Shown here piece by piece: positions 17,146 to 25,728 of a DNA stretch of 64,000 bases. The position numbers and the translations under genes are program-made. The DNA is from Longitalea arenae (GTDB lineage: Bacteria > Bacteroidota > Bacteroidia > Chitinophagales > Chitinophagaceae), in assembly GCF_016924755.1 (NCBI RefSeq), contig NZ_JAFFJX010000001.1, positions 868,001 to 932,000 of the forward strand. The letters run 5' to 3'. Each line of letters begins with the position of its first letter. Position 1 is the stretch's first letter. Below the pieces are notes generated by a model. It worked only from the letters and a program-made list of their open reading frames with translations. It did no database searches and had not been told where the DNA came from.

Positions 17146-17552
17146 TGAACAATGGCCGGTTTGCCACCGCTTTGCACATTTTAACGCTCCTTCATATCAA
17201 AAAGGATGAGTTGCTGTCCTCCGAATACATCGCCGGCAGCATAAACGTAAATCCTGTAATAGTGCGTAAGGAGATCAGCAACCTGCGGGAACATGGCTTT
17301 ATTGAAAGTAAAGAAGGGAAAGGGGGCGGTTATTATTTGGGTAAACCTGCTTCGCAGATCCGTTTATCAGATATATATAGATCGGTCAACGATTCGCCCA
17401 TCCTGGGCAGGTCAAATGATCCCAACCCTGATTGCATTGTGGGCAAACAGATTAACAGCCACCTCAAAGAACTGTATACAAAAGCAGATGAAGCGTTCTT
17501 AAAACAATTGGCGAAAAATACAGTGGCTGATTTCAGCCAAAAATTCCTGTAA
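17145..17552 (+). CDS. Rrf2-family transcriptional regulator
   Basis: 135 residues from the ATG at 17145. Winged HTH of the Rrf2 family: LSSEYIAGSINVNPVIVRKEISNLREHGFIESKEGKGGGYYL. The cysteine cluster that holds an Fe-S centre in IscR/NsrR is absent; there is a single Cys in NPDCIVGKQ, so it resembles the YwnA-type, non-Fe-S branch. It is followed by an NAD(P)-binding protein as in the Bacillus ywnA-ywnB pair. Two matching palindromes, at its own start and before the reductase gene, point to autoregulation plus control of the neighbour. Confidence 0.9.
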   Translation: MNNGRFATALHILTLLHIKKDELLSSEYIAGSINVNPVIVRKEISNLREHGFIESKEGKGGGYYLGKPASQIRLSDIYRSVNDSPILGRSNDPNPDCIVGKQINSHLKELYTKADEAFLKQLAKNTVADFSQKFL

Positions 17553-17567
17553 ATTTTTTTTATCTAT

Positions 17568-17592
17568 AACTGTAACAAATGTAATTACAGTT
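17568..17592 (+). promoter_or_regulatory. Second Rrf2-type operator
   Basis: AACTGTAA-N9-TTACAGTT is a perfect 8-bp inverted repeat with the same CTGTAA/TTACAG core and the same 9-nt spacing as the operator at 17121-17145. It lies 27 nt before the reductase ATG. Confidence 0.65.
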
Positions 17593-17618
17593 GAATCATA
17601 AATCTTAAATACAAAAAA

Positions 17619-18269
17619 ATGAAAGTAGCATTGATTGGAGCCACCGGTTTTGTTGGTTCTGCCATTTTAAATGAATTGACGCAAAGAGGTCACCAGGTGA
17701 CAGCTCTTGTCCGCAATCCGGAAGCAGTTAAGCAAGATCACCATGTGATTGCTAAAAAAGTAAATGCATTACATGCCAACGAAGTGGCTGCTGCTGTAAA
17801 AGGACATGATGTGGTGATCAGCGCCTATAATGCCGGTTGGACGAACCCCAACTTATACAATGAATTTCTACAGGGTTCTGATGCTATTCAGCAAGGTGTA
17901 AAAAACGCCGGTGTGAAACGACTATTGATCATCGGCGGCGCGGGAAGTTTGTATGTGGCTGATGGTGTACAAAAAGTTGACTCTCCCGGTTTTCCCGAGG
18001 AATGGAAACCCGGCGCATTGGCAGCCAGAGACTATCTGAACATAATTAAAAAAGAACAGGAGCTTGATTGGACATTCTTAAGCCCGGCCATTGAAATGCA
18101 TCCTGGTACTTCTGGTGTAAGAAAAGGGAAATACCGTACGGGATTGGATAATCCTGTCTATAATGATCAAGGAAGAAGTGTTATTTCTGTTGAAGATGTG
18201 GCGGTTGCTGTTGTAGATGAGGTAGAGGCGCCTAAATTTATCCGTAAGCGGTTTACAGTTGCTTACTAA
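17619..18269 (+). CDS. NAD(P)-binding Rossmann-fold reductase (NmrA/YwnB-like)
   Basis: 216 residues, atypical short-chain dehydrogenase. The nucleotide-binding motif GATGFVGSAI is at residues 8-17; VTALVRNPEAV follows beta-2 and suggests NADP(H) because of the arginine. Further family motifs are DVVISAYNAG, VKRLLIIGGAGSLYV and DWTFLSPAIEMHPG. Relatives include YwnB and flavin/biliverdin-reductase-like proteins; the substrate cannot be deduced. A palindrome matching the Rrf2 gene's own operator lies just upstream. The MBL-fold gene follows 27 nt after the stop, so the three genes likely form one regulated unit. Confidence 0.9.
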   Translation: MKVALIGATGFVGSAILNELTQRGHQVTALVRNPEAVKQDHHVIAKKVNALHANEVAAAVKGHDVVISAYNAGWTNPNLYNEFLQGSDAIQQGVKNAGVKRLLIIGGAGSLYVADGVQKVDSPGFPEEWKPGALAARDYLNIIKKEQELDWTFLSPAIEMHPGTSGVRKGKYRTGLDNPVYNDQGRSVISVEDVAVAVVDEVEAPKFIRKRFTVAY

Positions 18270-18296
18270 TTCATCATCCATAATAGAAGTGAAAAT

Positions 18297-19079
18297 ATGA
18301 AAGTCTCCTTCCTGCAAGTCGACACTGCCTGTATGGTTATCGACATTAACGGATTTGTCATAGTCACCGATCCTGCGTTCGATGTGAAAGGAACTGTTTA
18401 CGAAGGTCCGAGAACGCTCTATAAAACCGGTTCGCCGAGCCTGCAACCCGGGGATATAGGTCCCGTAGACCTCGTGCTGTTAAGCCACGATCAGCATAAA
18501 GACAATCTTGATAATGCCGGCCGCGCATTCATCAAAACGGTAAAGCAGGTAATATCTACTCCTGGAGCTGTGGAACGATTGGCGCAGAACAATGTAACAG
18601 GACTTCATGAGTGGGAAAGTATCGATGTCCCAACCGATAAAGTGCCCGGCCTGCGCATCACCGCTACACCCTGCCAGCATGCGCCTACACAGGAACAAAC
18701 AAAAATATCCGGCCATGTCATTGGGTTTATAATCGAATGGGAAGGCCAGCAAAAAGGCGCTCTTTATGTATCCGGAGATACCGTATATTTTGACGGCATC
18801 GAAGAGATCGCAAAAAGATTTAAAGTACACACTGCCATATTGCATGTGGGCAAGGCTGGTTTTCCGGAAATCAATTATATGCCCCTGACCTTTACCACTG
18901 AAATGGCAATTAAAACAGCGCGGTTGCTGAAGGTAGAAAAATTTATTCCCACGCACTTTGAAGGCTGGAAACATTTTAATGAAGGAGCTGAATATCTATA
19001 TGATCAGATAATTCATTCAGATCTCAAGGAAAAACTGCTCTGGCTGCAGCCCGGCTCGCCGGCTGTGATTGAGATCTAA
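18297..19079 (+). CDS. MBL-fold metallohydrolase (UlaG-like)
   Basis: 260 residues, cytoplasmic. Metal-binding motif SHDQHKDN gives H64, D65, H67 and D69; further ligands are suggested by PCQHAPT, SGDTVYFDG and PTHFEGWKHF. The order fits the UlaG/RomA-like branch of metallo-beta-lactamase-fold hydrolases, with H-x-D instead of the usual H-x-H at the first pair. Substrate unknown. Follows the NAD(P)-binding gene closely in the Rrf2 unit, and ends at a terminator shared with the convergent minus-strand MBL-fold gene. Confidence 0.88.
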   Translation: MKVSFLQVDTACMVIDINGFVIVTDPAFDVKGTVYEGPRTLYKTGSPSLQPGDIGPVDLVLLSHDQHKDNLDNAGRAFIKTVKQVISTPGAVERLAQNNVTGLHEWESIDVPTDKVPGLRITATPCQHAPTQEQTKISGHVIGFIIEWEGQQKGALYVSGDTVYFDGIEEIAKRFKVHTAILHVGKAGFPEINYMPLTFTTEMAIKTARLLKVEKFIPTHFEGWKHFNEGAEYLYDQIIHSDLKEKLLWLQPGSPAVIEI

Positions 19080-19109
19080 GTAAAAGAGGCAACCCTCTGT
19101 TGGAAAATA

Positions 19110-19146
19110 AAAGCCATCTTGAATTAAGCAGGATGGCTTTCTTTTT
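19110..19146. terminator. Bidirectional terminator between two convergent MBL-fold genes
   Basis: AAAGCCATC (19110-19118) pairs with GATGGCTTT (19132-19140). T-rich flanks lie on both strands, so it can stop the Rrf2 unit from the left and locus L2 from the right. Confidence 0.82.
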
Positions 19147-19200
19147 ATGTTCCGGCCAGGTTGGTATATATGGGCATTCTTTCCAATACCCGCTTGCTAT

Positions 19201-20502
19201 TCATTTCGTTTTCGAAGCATATGGTCCAAACACTACTTTCACAGGCATTGACGGTATACTGTCATCGAGAATAATAACATAATAGGATGCGCCACCCGGC
19301 AAGACCCTTACGAGTATGTGTCCCTGCTGGCTTTTATATGCGCGATCGATGAGCGGACCGATCACATGCCTGTTTGCATCGAGCATATTGGTAGCAAACA
19401 GGTCGCGTGGCCCCGGGTAAATGTATGTATTGGTCATCCGGATCAATACTTCATGTCCAGGGTGATCAGCCGACCAGGATTGACCGATCCAAACACGGGG
19501 TTTGAATGTTCTTACCTGAAATTCATTTACTGCATCGCGGTTGCCATGATGATCCATGGTAGCAACATCCACTTCTCCAATCGCTTTGGCCATGGGCGTT
19601 TCTACGTCACGCAACGGGTTATCACCGGGGAAAACATTGCCGGGATTGTCGCCGCCCGTATAATAGGTGAAAGGTCCATAATGAATGGTCAACGCAAGGC
19701 TCAGGCTGTTCTCATCCGGCCAGCTGCTGCGGTCGGCTGGATCTATAGCTGGAAAATGCGGTACAACGGCAGAATCTTTACCTGTCCAGATCCATTGGTT
19801 GGCTTTCACGTTTTGTACATAAAAAGAAGGAAATGCGTTGGCATCATGTACTAACCGGATCTGCCGCCTGCTTCCCGCTTTCAGTGCAGCAACCTTCATT
19901 CCCGCTTCTTGTTTGGCTGCAAGAAAGCTAAAGTAGTTTCCCATGGTATGACCAAATGATATTTCGCCACCGCCGTACTGTCCGGCCTGTTTTTTCATCT
20001 CATACGGATAGTTATAATCCGGGTAACCGCGATCGATCAAGATGCCTACGGGCAGTAGTTCTGCAACACCGGTAATGCCGGTCAGCCTGAATTTGCCAGA
20101 GGCGGCCAAAGGTGCCGCCGGATACCAGGCGCCAAAATGATCATCATGAAAATGAGTGATCAACGCATAATCAATCACGGCTTTATTTTTCTTCGGGGAC
20201 GCCTGCTGAATATAGCGTACGATCCATTCATACGGCTTGTACGAATCATCTGGTTTCAGCTGGGAATTCCGGGGAGTAAAGGTGCGGCTGTCCAACGGCG
20301 ATATTTCACCGGCGTCTACCAGCATGGTAGTACCATCGGGCAAGATATAAAAAGCGGCGCTGCCCCTGCCTGTATTTATATGGTGCAGGTCGAGATATCC
20401 CTTTTGCCAGTTAGGTAATGGCTGTCCGGTTAGGGGTACTTGTGAAAATAGCCCTGCACCCATCAGGGTGCAGGGAAAAAGCAGATATAGTATCTTTTTC
20501 AT
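19201..20502 (-). CDS. Secreted MBL-fold hydrolase, last gene of L2
   Basis: 433 residues with an N-terminal signal peptide (about 1-20, MKKILYLLFPCTLMGAGLFS). The metal motif HFHDDH lies at residues 117-122 after VIDYALIT; a later TMDHHGNRDA supplies further ligands. This fits the ComEC/Rec2-like branch of MBL-fold proteins. The start codon lies 6 nt behind the SusD stop, so it is in the same operon, and the enzyme probably acts in the periplasm or at the surface on the substrate handled by the L2 transporter. An MBL hydrolase in place of a glycosidase leaves the substrate open. Confidence 0.88.
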   Translation of the reverse strand: MKKILYLLFPCTLMGAGLFSQVPLTGQPLPNWQKGYLDLHHINTGRGSAAFYILPDGTTMLVDAGEISPLDSRTFTPRNSQLKPDDSYKPYEWIVRYIQQASPKKNKAVIDYALITHFHDDHFGAWYPAAPLAASGKFRLTGITGVAELLPVGILIDRGYPDYNYPYEMKKQAGQYGGGEISFGHTMGNYFSFLAAKQEAGMKVAALKAGSRRQIRLVHDANAFPSFYVQNVKANQWIWTGKDSAVVPHFPAIDPADRSSWPDENSLSLALTIHYGPFTYYTGGDNPGNVFPGDNPLRDVETPMAKAIGEVDVATMDHHGNRDAVNEFQVRTFKPRVWIGQSWSADHPGHEVLIRMTNTYIYPGPRDLFATNMLDANRHVIGPLIDRAYKSQQGHILVRVLPGGASYYVIILDDSIPSMPVKVVFGPYASKTK

Positions 20503-20508
20503 ATTGTG

Positions 20509-22038
20509 TTATTGCAATAACCACATTTTGGTGTTCAGGTCATCGGTATTACCCTGCCTTTCGACGGCCGCTGCCCGGTTGGCGGTGTTAAGGGATTGTT
20601 CCGACAAAGGATAAATATAACGGACAGGTACTTTGTTATTGTTTAAATTGGAAGGCCCGGGTGTAATGGCAGGCATACCTGTCCTGCGCCAGTCGAACCA
20701 GGCTTCCAGGCCATTAAAGTATAATGCGATCCATTTTTGTAAAGCGATCCTGGCCAATTTGTCGGCATCGGTGCCTGAATAAACTACCGTGGGCTGCGTA
20801 AGATAGCCTGCCGGCATGGCGATATTTAGTCCATAAGCAGCAGGTACTACCGATTGCCAGTAATTGAAATTGGCCGTTATGCCATTATTGTAATAGGTTG
20901 CTGCATCTCCGGTAGTTATTAATCCCTTCTGACGGGCTTCCGCCAAAATGAACTGAAGCTCTGCATAAGTCATTAGCAATCCCTGGGCAGCAGCAGGGTC
21001 GGGGGGCGCCTGTCCTGCGTCATTGCAAACCAGGCAGGCAAATGTATAACCTACTCTTGATACGCCTTGTACGCCGCCGTTATAAGCCAGCGCATCTACA
21101 TCACTGAGTCCATTAGGTATTCCTTTGATCTCCGGTGTACCGGCAGCTACGGAGTTTTGCGTAGGCCTGCCGAAGATCTTCATGCGCGGGTCGTTCAGTT
21201 GGGTGAGCCGGTCGGTAAATGTTTTACTGATCCTGAATTCATCGAAACTGCCTACGCGACTTCCATAAATAGGCCATTGATTGGGAGCCGCCGCAAGATA
21301 TTTAAGCACCGCGTTATCATTGTTGCTTTCAAAAACCGGGTTGCTGATGGTATTACCAACAATGGCCTGCATGTCGGCAGCTACATTTTTTTTGGCAGAT
21401 ATACGCATGAGCGCCCGCAGGCGCAATGCATTGGCCAGTTTTCTCCATTTTAATAAAGCAGCAGCACCGCCTCCATATAAGAGGTCGCCTTTGAAGTTGC
21501 TGCCATCTGCACTGGCCAACAGCTCATTGGCTTTTTTCAGGTCGGCCAGTATGCCTGAATAAATATCTTCTTGTTTATCATACGCGGGTTGATAAACACC
21601 CGCTGTTTTCGCCTGGCCCGCCTCCTTGTATGGAACATCGCCATAAGCGTCTGTAACCAAAGAGAACATCCACGATTTTAACACCAGGCTTACACCATAA
21701 TAAGGATTGCTTTCATCATTCCCAATAAGGATTAAAATATTCTGGATGTTACGGTAATTACTGTACACCGTGTTCCAGATATCATTCCTTTCGTTCCAGC
21801 CATACCGGTCTTCATTTACGAACTGTATCTTGGCATGGTGCTGCACTACAATGTTTCCAATGCTCCAGGCTTCATTTACCTGGCGGTCCATCATACTTTT
21901 AATGATGCCACTTAATAACACGTCGGGTGTTACAATGGTAGGATTATTATTATTGGTATTGATCTCTTCAAAATTTTTTTTACATCCGGTAGTTAACCCG
22001 ATCATAAGCACTACGAGGATAATATTGACGAGTTTCAT
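20509..22038 (-). CDS. SusD/RagB-family outer-membrane lipoprotein (L2)
   Basis: 509 residues. Lipobox LTTGC with Cys19 after MKLVNIILVVLMIG. It belongs to the SusD-like group that starts KKNFEEINTNNNNPT and has NRNIQNIL-like and LLMTYAELQFILAEARQKG motifs with a C-terminal LARIALQKWIALYFNGLEAWFDWRRTG region. Expected to sit on the L2 SusC barrel and bind ligand at the cell surface. The SusC stop lies 24 nt upstream of its start and the MBL-fold gene 6 nt downstream of its stop, all minus strand. Confidence 0.93.
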   Translation of the reverse strand: MKLVNIILVVLMIGLTTGCKKNFEEINTNNNNPTIVTPDVLLSGIIKSMMDRQVNEAWSIGNIVVQHHAKIQFVNEDRYGWNERNDIWNTVYSNYRNIQNILILIGNDESNPYYGVSLVLKSWMFSLVTDAYGDVPYKEAGQAKTAGVYQPAYDKQEDIYSGILADLKKANELLASADGSNFKGDLLYGGGAAALLKWRKLANALRLRALMRISAKKNVAADMQAIVGNTISNPVFESNNDNAVLKYLAAAPNQWPIYGSRVGSFDEFRISKTFTDRLTQLNDPRMKIFGRPTQNSVAAGTPEIKGIPNGLSDVDALAYNGGVQGVSRVGYTFACLVCNDAGQAPPDPAAAQGLLMTYAELQFILAEARQKGLITTGDAATYYNNGITANFNYWQSVVPAAYGLNIAMPAGYLTQPTVVYSGTDADKLARIALQKWIALYFNGLEAWFDWRRTGMPAITPGPSNLNNNKVPVRYIYPLSEQSLNTANRAAAVERQGNTDDLNTKMWLLQ

Positions 22039-22062
22039 AATAGTTTCTTTAAGAGTAACACA

Positions 22063-25000
22063 TCAAAATTTAAAAGAAAGGTTAACGCCATAACTGCGGG
22101 TAGAAGGTATGCTCATATACTCGATGCCCGGCAGCGCCGTGCCACCTGCATAAGACATGTTCTCAGGATCAATATGCGGTACATTGTCCCAAAGCAGCAG
22201 GTTGCGGCCCACCAGGGAAATAACAGCGCCATGGATGGGTGTTTTGCCGAATATTTTGCGCGGGATGGTATAGCCGATCTGTACTTCACGCAACTTAACA
22301 AAAGATGCATCATACATTACCCCTTCTGCTATGCTGCGGCCGTTTGTCCATGCCGTATGCCATTCGCGCACCGCCACCTTTCTTGTGTTAGGGCTGAAAC
22401 TGCCATCCGGGTTCTGGATCACGCCTGCGCCAATAACGCCATTGCCTGGTTTCGCAAGATCGTATCCGTCGGCACGGCCCTCGAGCGTTTCTTTAATAAT
22501 GCCGCCTTCGCGGCCAACGGTCTGGGTTTCTGAATACAGCCTTCCGCCCTGCCGGATATCGAACAGGAAGCTAAACCTGAAACCATTATACTGCAGGGTA
22601 TTGCCAATGCCCATTAACCAGTCGGGATTATAATTGCCCAGGTGGATCCTGTTGGTGGTAGGTATCGGGCGTCCTTTATCGGCTGAAAAAACCATTTGCC
22701 CGGTGTACTGGCCTGTGGGGTCATAATACGGTGCATTCTGATCGGTACTTTGTACCCTGGCAAAACCAATCCCATACAGGTCACCCATTCTTTCGCCTAC
22801 TCTTGCTTCCACACTTACGCGGCGGGAAGCCATTACATAATTGGTAAGGTCATCACTTAGCTCGAGCACTTTGCTGCGGTTGGCCGAAAAGTTGATATAG
22901 GTGTCCCACAAAAATTTTCTCGATTTAACCGGTGAAGCGGTAAGCATTACTTCCACCCCATTATTCCTGATCAGACCTGCATTGATCTTGCGGGATTCAT
23001 ACCCACTAGTGTTAGATAAAGGAATATTCAGGATCTGGTTCCTGGTACGGCTCTGGTAATAAGTTACATCAAGCCCTATACGGTTGTTCAGCAAGCGGAT
23101 CTCGACACCGCCCTCATAAGCAGAGCTGATCTCGGGTTTTAAATTAAGATTGGCCAGGCTGTTGGTTTCGCTATAGATCTGTACCGCGCCAAAGGGATCG
23201 CTGCGGTTGTAGGTTTGGGTAAATGCAAAAGGATCGGTATCATTCCCTACCTGGGCAAGGCTCGCACGCAGCTTTAAAAAGCTGATCGCCTGGGGCATGG
23301 TGACCATCTCGCTCACCACGGCGCTTAACGCAACGGAGGTATAGAAATAAGAGTTGTCTTCTTTTCCAAAGGATTTTAATTCATTCGGAAGCGTTAAGGC
23401 ACTGCTCCAATCGTTACGGCCGGTGACATCAAGGAACAATGAGTTCTTGTAGGATACGCCGGCAGAACCGTACAAACTATTGATCCGTTTGCCCACATTG
23501 TTCTGCTCTGTCACCAATGCGATGCGCGAATTATTCATGCTATAGATCTTCGGAACATTCAATTGGCCGGCCACTGATTCATTAAAACGGGAGGTCTGCC
23601 GCATTTGGTTGCCGCCAAAAGTAGCGTTCAGGGCAAAATCGGTGTTAAGATGTTTGTTGAATGTAAAAAGGAAATCGGAGTTCCGCTCTTCATTCACAAT
23701 ATTCGTTTCGCGGTACTGGCCAAAAGGAAAGCGCTGCGTGCTGAAAGCTCTTTTGTATTCACGGCGTTCATTGCTCCAGTCAGTGGCGGTGCGAAGCTGC
23801 AGGCTCAGCCAGCTGGTAAAATCATATTTCAGCACCACATTACCGATGATGCGGTCGTAGTACTGGCCGTTGGTATTTTCGTATACAGTAAGATATGGAT
23901 TGTCGTGGTAGTTATAGTTCCATCCATATTGTTGTACATTATCGAGCCCCTGTTGCCATAGGCGTTTCATGTGACCCAGGTTCACGGAAGCGGGCAACCA
24001 GCAATTGAACAGGTACATAATACTTTCCGTACCGTAACTGATCGAAGGCCGGTTATCGCTTTCACTCTTGATATAGCTTACGAAGGCTTTGGCTGAAAAC
24101 TTACTGGTGAGATTGTATCCGCCCGAAAAGGAGACCGTATTTCTTTTCAGATCAGTATTGGGTACAATGCCTTTTTGATCGAGGTTGGTATAACTAAGCC
24201 TGAAGTCACCATCCTTGTTTCCGCCGGTGAGGGCTACATTATTGGTAAAGGTATGACCGGTTTGCAGAAATTTTTTAAGGTTATCCTTTTCCGGTTCCCA
24301 AAGCGTGGGCGTAATAACACTTCCTGCAGGTGCATTCATGTCACCACCGGTAAAGGGGATTGACTGCCCGTTCAGTGTTCTGGGCGAATTATATTGCGGG
24401 TAGAGTTGTCCGTTAAATGCTGGTCCCCAGCCTTCATCTGTTCCGTCGGCAAGCCCGGCACCTCGTCCATCCACGAAAGCAAAGTCACCGCCGCTACCAT
24501 TACCCTGGCCATATTTGGTCTGGTATTCAGGCAGCTTCAGCGGCGTTTCCATGGTATAGTTACTGTTTATTTCTACGCCTATGCCTCTTTCCCTTTTCCC
24601 GCTTTTTGTTTTAACCAGTATAACGCCATTGGCAGCCCTTGACCCATATAAGGCGGCAGCTGCAGGCCCTTTCAGCACACTGATACTTTCGATATCATCG
24701 GCATTTAAAAAACTGGCGCCATTGCCATAATCCACCTCAAGGTTATTGCGGCCAGAGCCTCCGGTAATGGAATTGTTGATGGGCACACCATCTACCACAT
24801 AGAGCGGCTGGTTTTTATTAAGGTCTACCGAACGTTCACCGCGTATGGATACCCGTGCAGAACCGCCGATGCCCGATGGACTTCCGACCACCGTTACACC
24901 GGCCACTTTGCCTGCGAGCTGATTCACTACATTCGTTTCGCGGGCCACCGTTAGGTCTTCGCCTTTTACTTCCTGTAAAGCATACCCCAGCCGCTTTTTT

Positions 25001-25653
25001 TCTTTTTTGATACCCAGGGCTGTGATCACCACTTCCCGCAAGCCGTTGTCAGCATGTTCCATTTCAATATGTATGTCATTGGCTGAACCCACGGTAACAA
25101 CCTGCGAAATATAACCCACATGGCTGAGCTCCAAACGGTCACCTTCCTGCACCTCTACCGAAAACCGGCCGTCTTTATCGGTACTTGTAGCTTTGCCCGA
25201 GGGCCGTACTATGATGGTAACACCGGGCAGGGGATTCCGGGTGGATGCGTCGACTATGCTACCGGTCAATTCTTTTCTTACTGATGATCTCTTTGATGCA
25301 AGCGTGGGCGCATTTTCAGTTCTGAAGGCAATGTTGGAACCAATCACATTATACAGGAGGCCGCCCTGTATCTGCAGATCGGCCAGCGCCTGTTTGAGGG
25401 GAATGTTTTTCCATTGCACTTCTTTCAGCTCCACTTTTCCCAGTTGAAGCTTGTCATAGGAAAAGGGGGTATTGCATTGCTTTTGCAGGGCGGTCAAGAC
25501 CGCTGCCAGGTTGGTGTTCTTTGCTTCCAGCCTGACGGTGGTGCCCAGCAGGTCTGCCTGCTGGCCTGCCGCCATAGTGCCGAGGAAACAGGAGAATGCC
25601 AGTGCCGTCAGCTGCTTCCGGCCTGCATTCCAAAATGTAGTACATTTGTGCAT
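22063..25653 (-). CDS. SusC/RagA-type TonB-dependent transporter with STN domain (L2)
   Basis: 1196 residues. Signal peptide near 14-30 (LTALAFSCFLGTMAAG), STN signalling domain about 38-112 (VRLEAKNTNLAAVLTALQKQCNTPFSY), carboxypeptidase-regulatory-like domain about 128-190, plug with SVLKGPAAAALYGSRAANGVILVKTKSG, then the beta barrel ending YGVNLSFKF. Outer-membrane importer that also signals through FecR encoded 75 nt upstream. The start codon overlaps the region where an antisense -7 box (25641-25648) is seen on the opposite strand. Confidence 0.95.
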   Translation of the reverse strand: MHKCTTFWNAGRKQLTALAFSCFLGTMAAGQQADLLGTTVRLEAKNTNLAAVLTALQKQCNTPFSYDKLQLGKVELKEVQWKNIPLKQALADLQIQGGLLYNVIGSNIAFRTENAPTLASKRSSVRKELTGSIVDASTRNPLPGVTIIVRPSGKATSTDKDGRFSVEVQEGDRLELSHVGYISQVVTVGSANDIHIEMEHADNGLREVVITALGIKKEKKRLGYALQEVKGEDLTVARETNVVNQLAGKVAGVTVVGSPSGIGGSARVSIRGERSVDLNKNQPLYVVDGVPINNSITGGSGRNNLEVDYGNGASFLNADDIESISVLKGPAAAALYGSRAANGVILVKTKSGKRERGIGVEINSNYTMETPLKLPEYQTKYGQGNGSGGDFAFVDGRGAGLADGTDEGWGPAFNGQLYPQYNSPRTLNGQSIPFTGGDMNAPAGSVITPTLWEPEKDNLKKFLQTGHTFTNNVALTGGNKDGDFRLSYTNLDQKGIVPNTDLKRNTVSFSGGYNLTSKFSAKAFVSYIKSESDNRPSISYGTESIMYLFNCWLPASVNLGHMKRLWQQGLDNVQQYGWNYNYHDNPYLTVYENTNGQYYDRIIGNVVLKYDFTSWLSLQLRTATDWSNERREYKRAFSTQRFPFGQYRETNIVNEERNSDFLFTFNKHLNTDFALNATFGGNQMRQTSRFNESVAGQLNVPKIYSMNNSRIALVTEQNNVGKRINSLYGSAGVSYKNSLFLDVTGRNDWSSALTLPNELKSFGKEDNSYFYTSVALSAVVSEMVTMPQAISFLKLRASLAQVGNDTDPFAFTQTYNRSDPFGAVQIYSETNSLANLNLKPEISSAYEGGVEIRLLNNRIGLDVTYYQSRTRNQILNIPLSNTSGYESRKINAGLIRNNGVEVMLTASPVKSRKFLWDTYINFSANRSKVLELSDDLTNYVMASRRVSVEARVGERMGDLYGIGFARVQSTDQNAPYYDPTGQYTGQMVFSADKGRPIPTTNRIHLGNYNPDWLMGIGNTLQYNGFRFSFLFDIRQGGRLYSETQTVGREGGIIKETLEGRADGYDLAKPGNGVIGAGVIQNPDGSFSPNTRKVAVREWHTAWTNGRSIAEGVMYDASFVKLREVQIGYTIPRKIFGKTPIHGAVISLVGRNLLLWDNVPHIDPENMSYAGGTALPGIEYMSIPSTRSYGVNLSFKF

Positions 25654-25654
25654 A

Positions 25655-25712
25655 CGCTAATTTTTGTGAACGTTTGTTTACAAATCCCTCCCGTGCCAGC
25701 GGGAGGTTTTTT
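25655..25712 (+). ncRNA. Predicted short antisense RNA over the L2 susC leader
   Basis: Prediction only. On the plus strand, antisense to fecR-susC, TACATTTG (25641-25648) is an exact TAnnTTTG box at the susC start codon. About 40 nt on, CCTCCCG (25687-25693) pairs with CGGGAGG (25700-25706), followed by six T: a good intrinsic terminator with no sense-strand gene to end. The RNA would be about 58 nt and cover the susC ribosome-binding region. No -33 box is visible. Confidence 0.4.
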
Positions 25713-25728
25713 ATAACAGAAAAAAGAT

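Noticed and set aside
19100-19282. 60-codon plus-strand frame
   Set aside because: It runs over the bidirectional terminator and the end of the minus-strand MBL gene and has no protein-like features.
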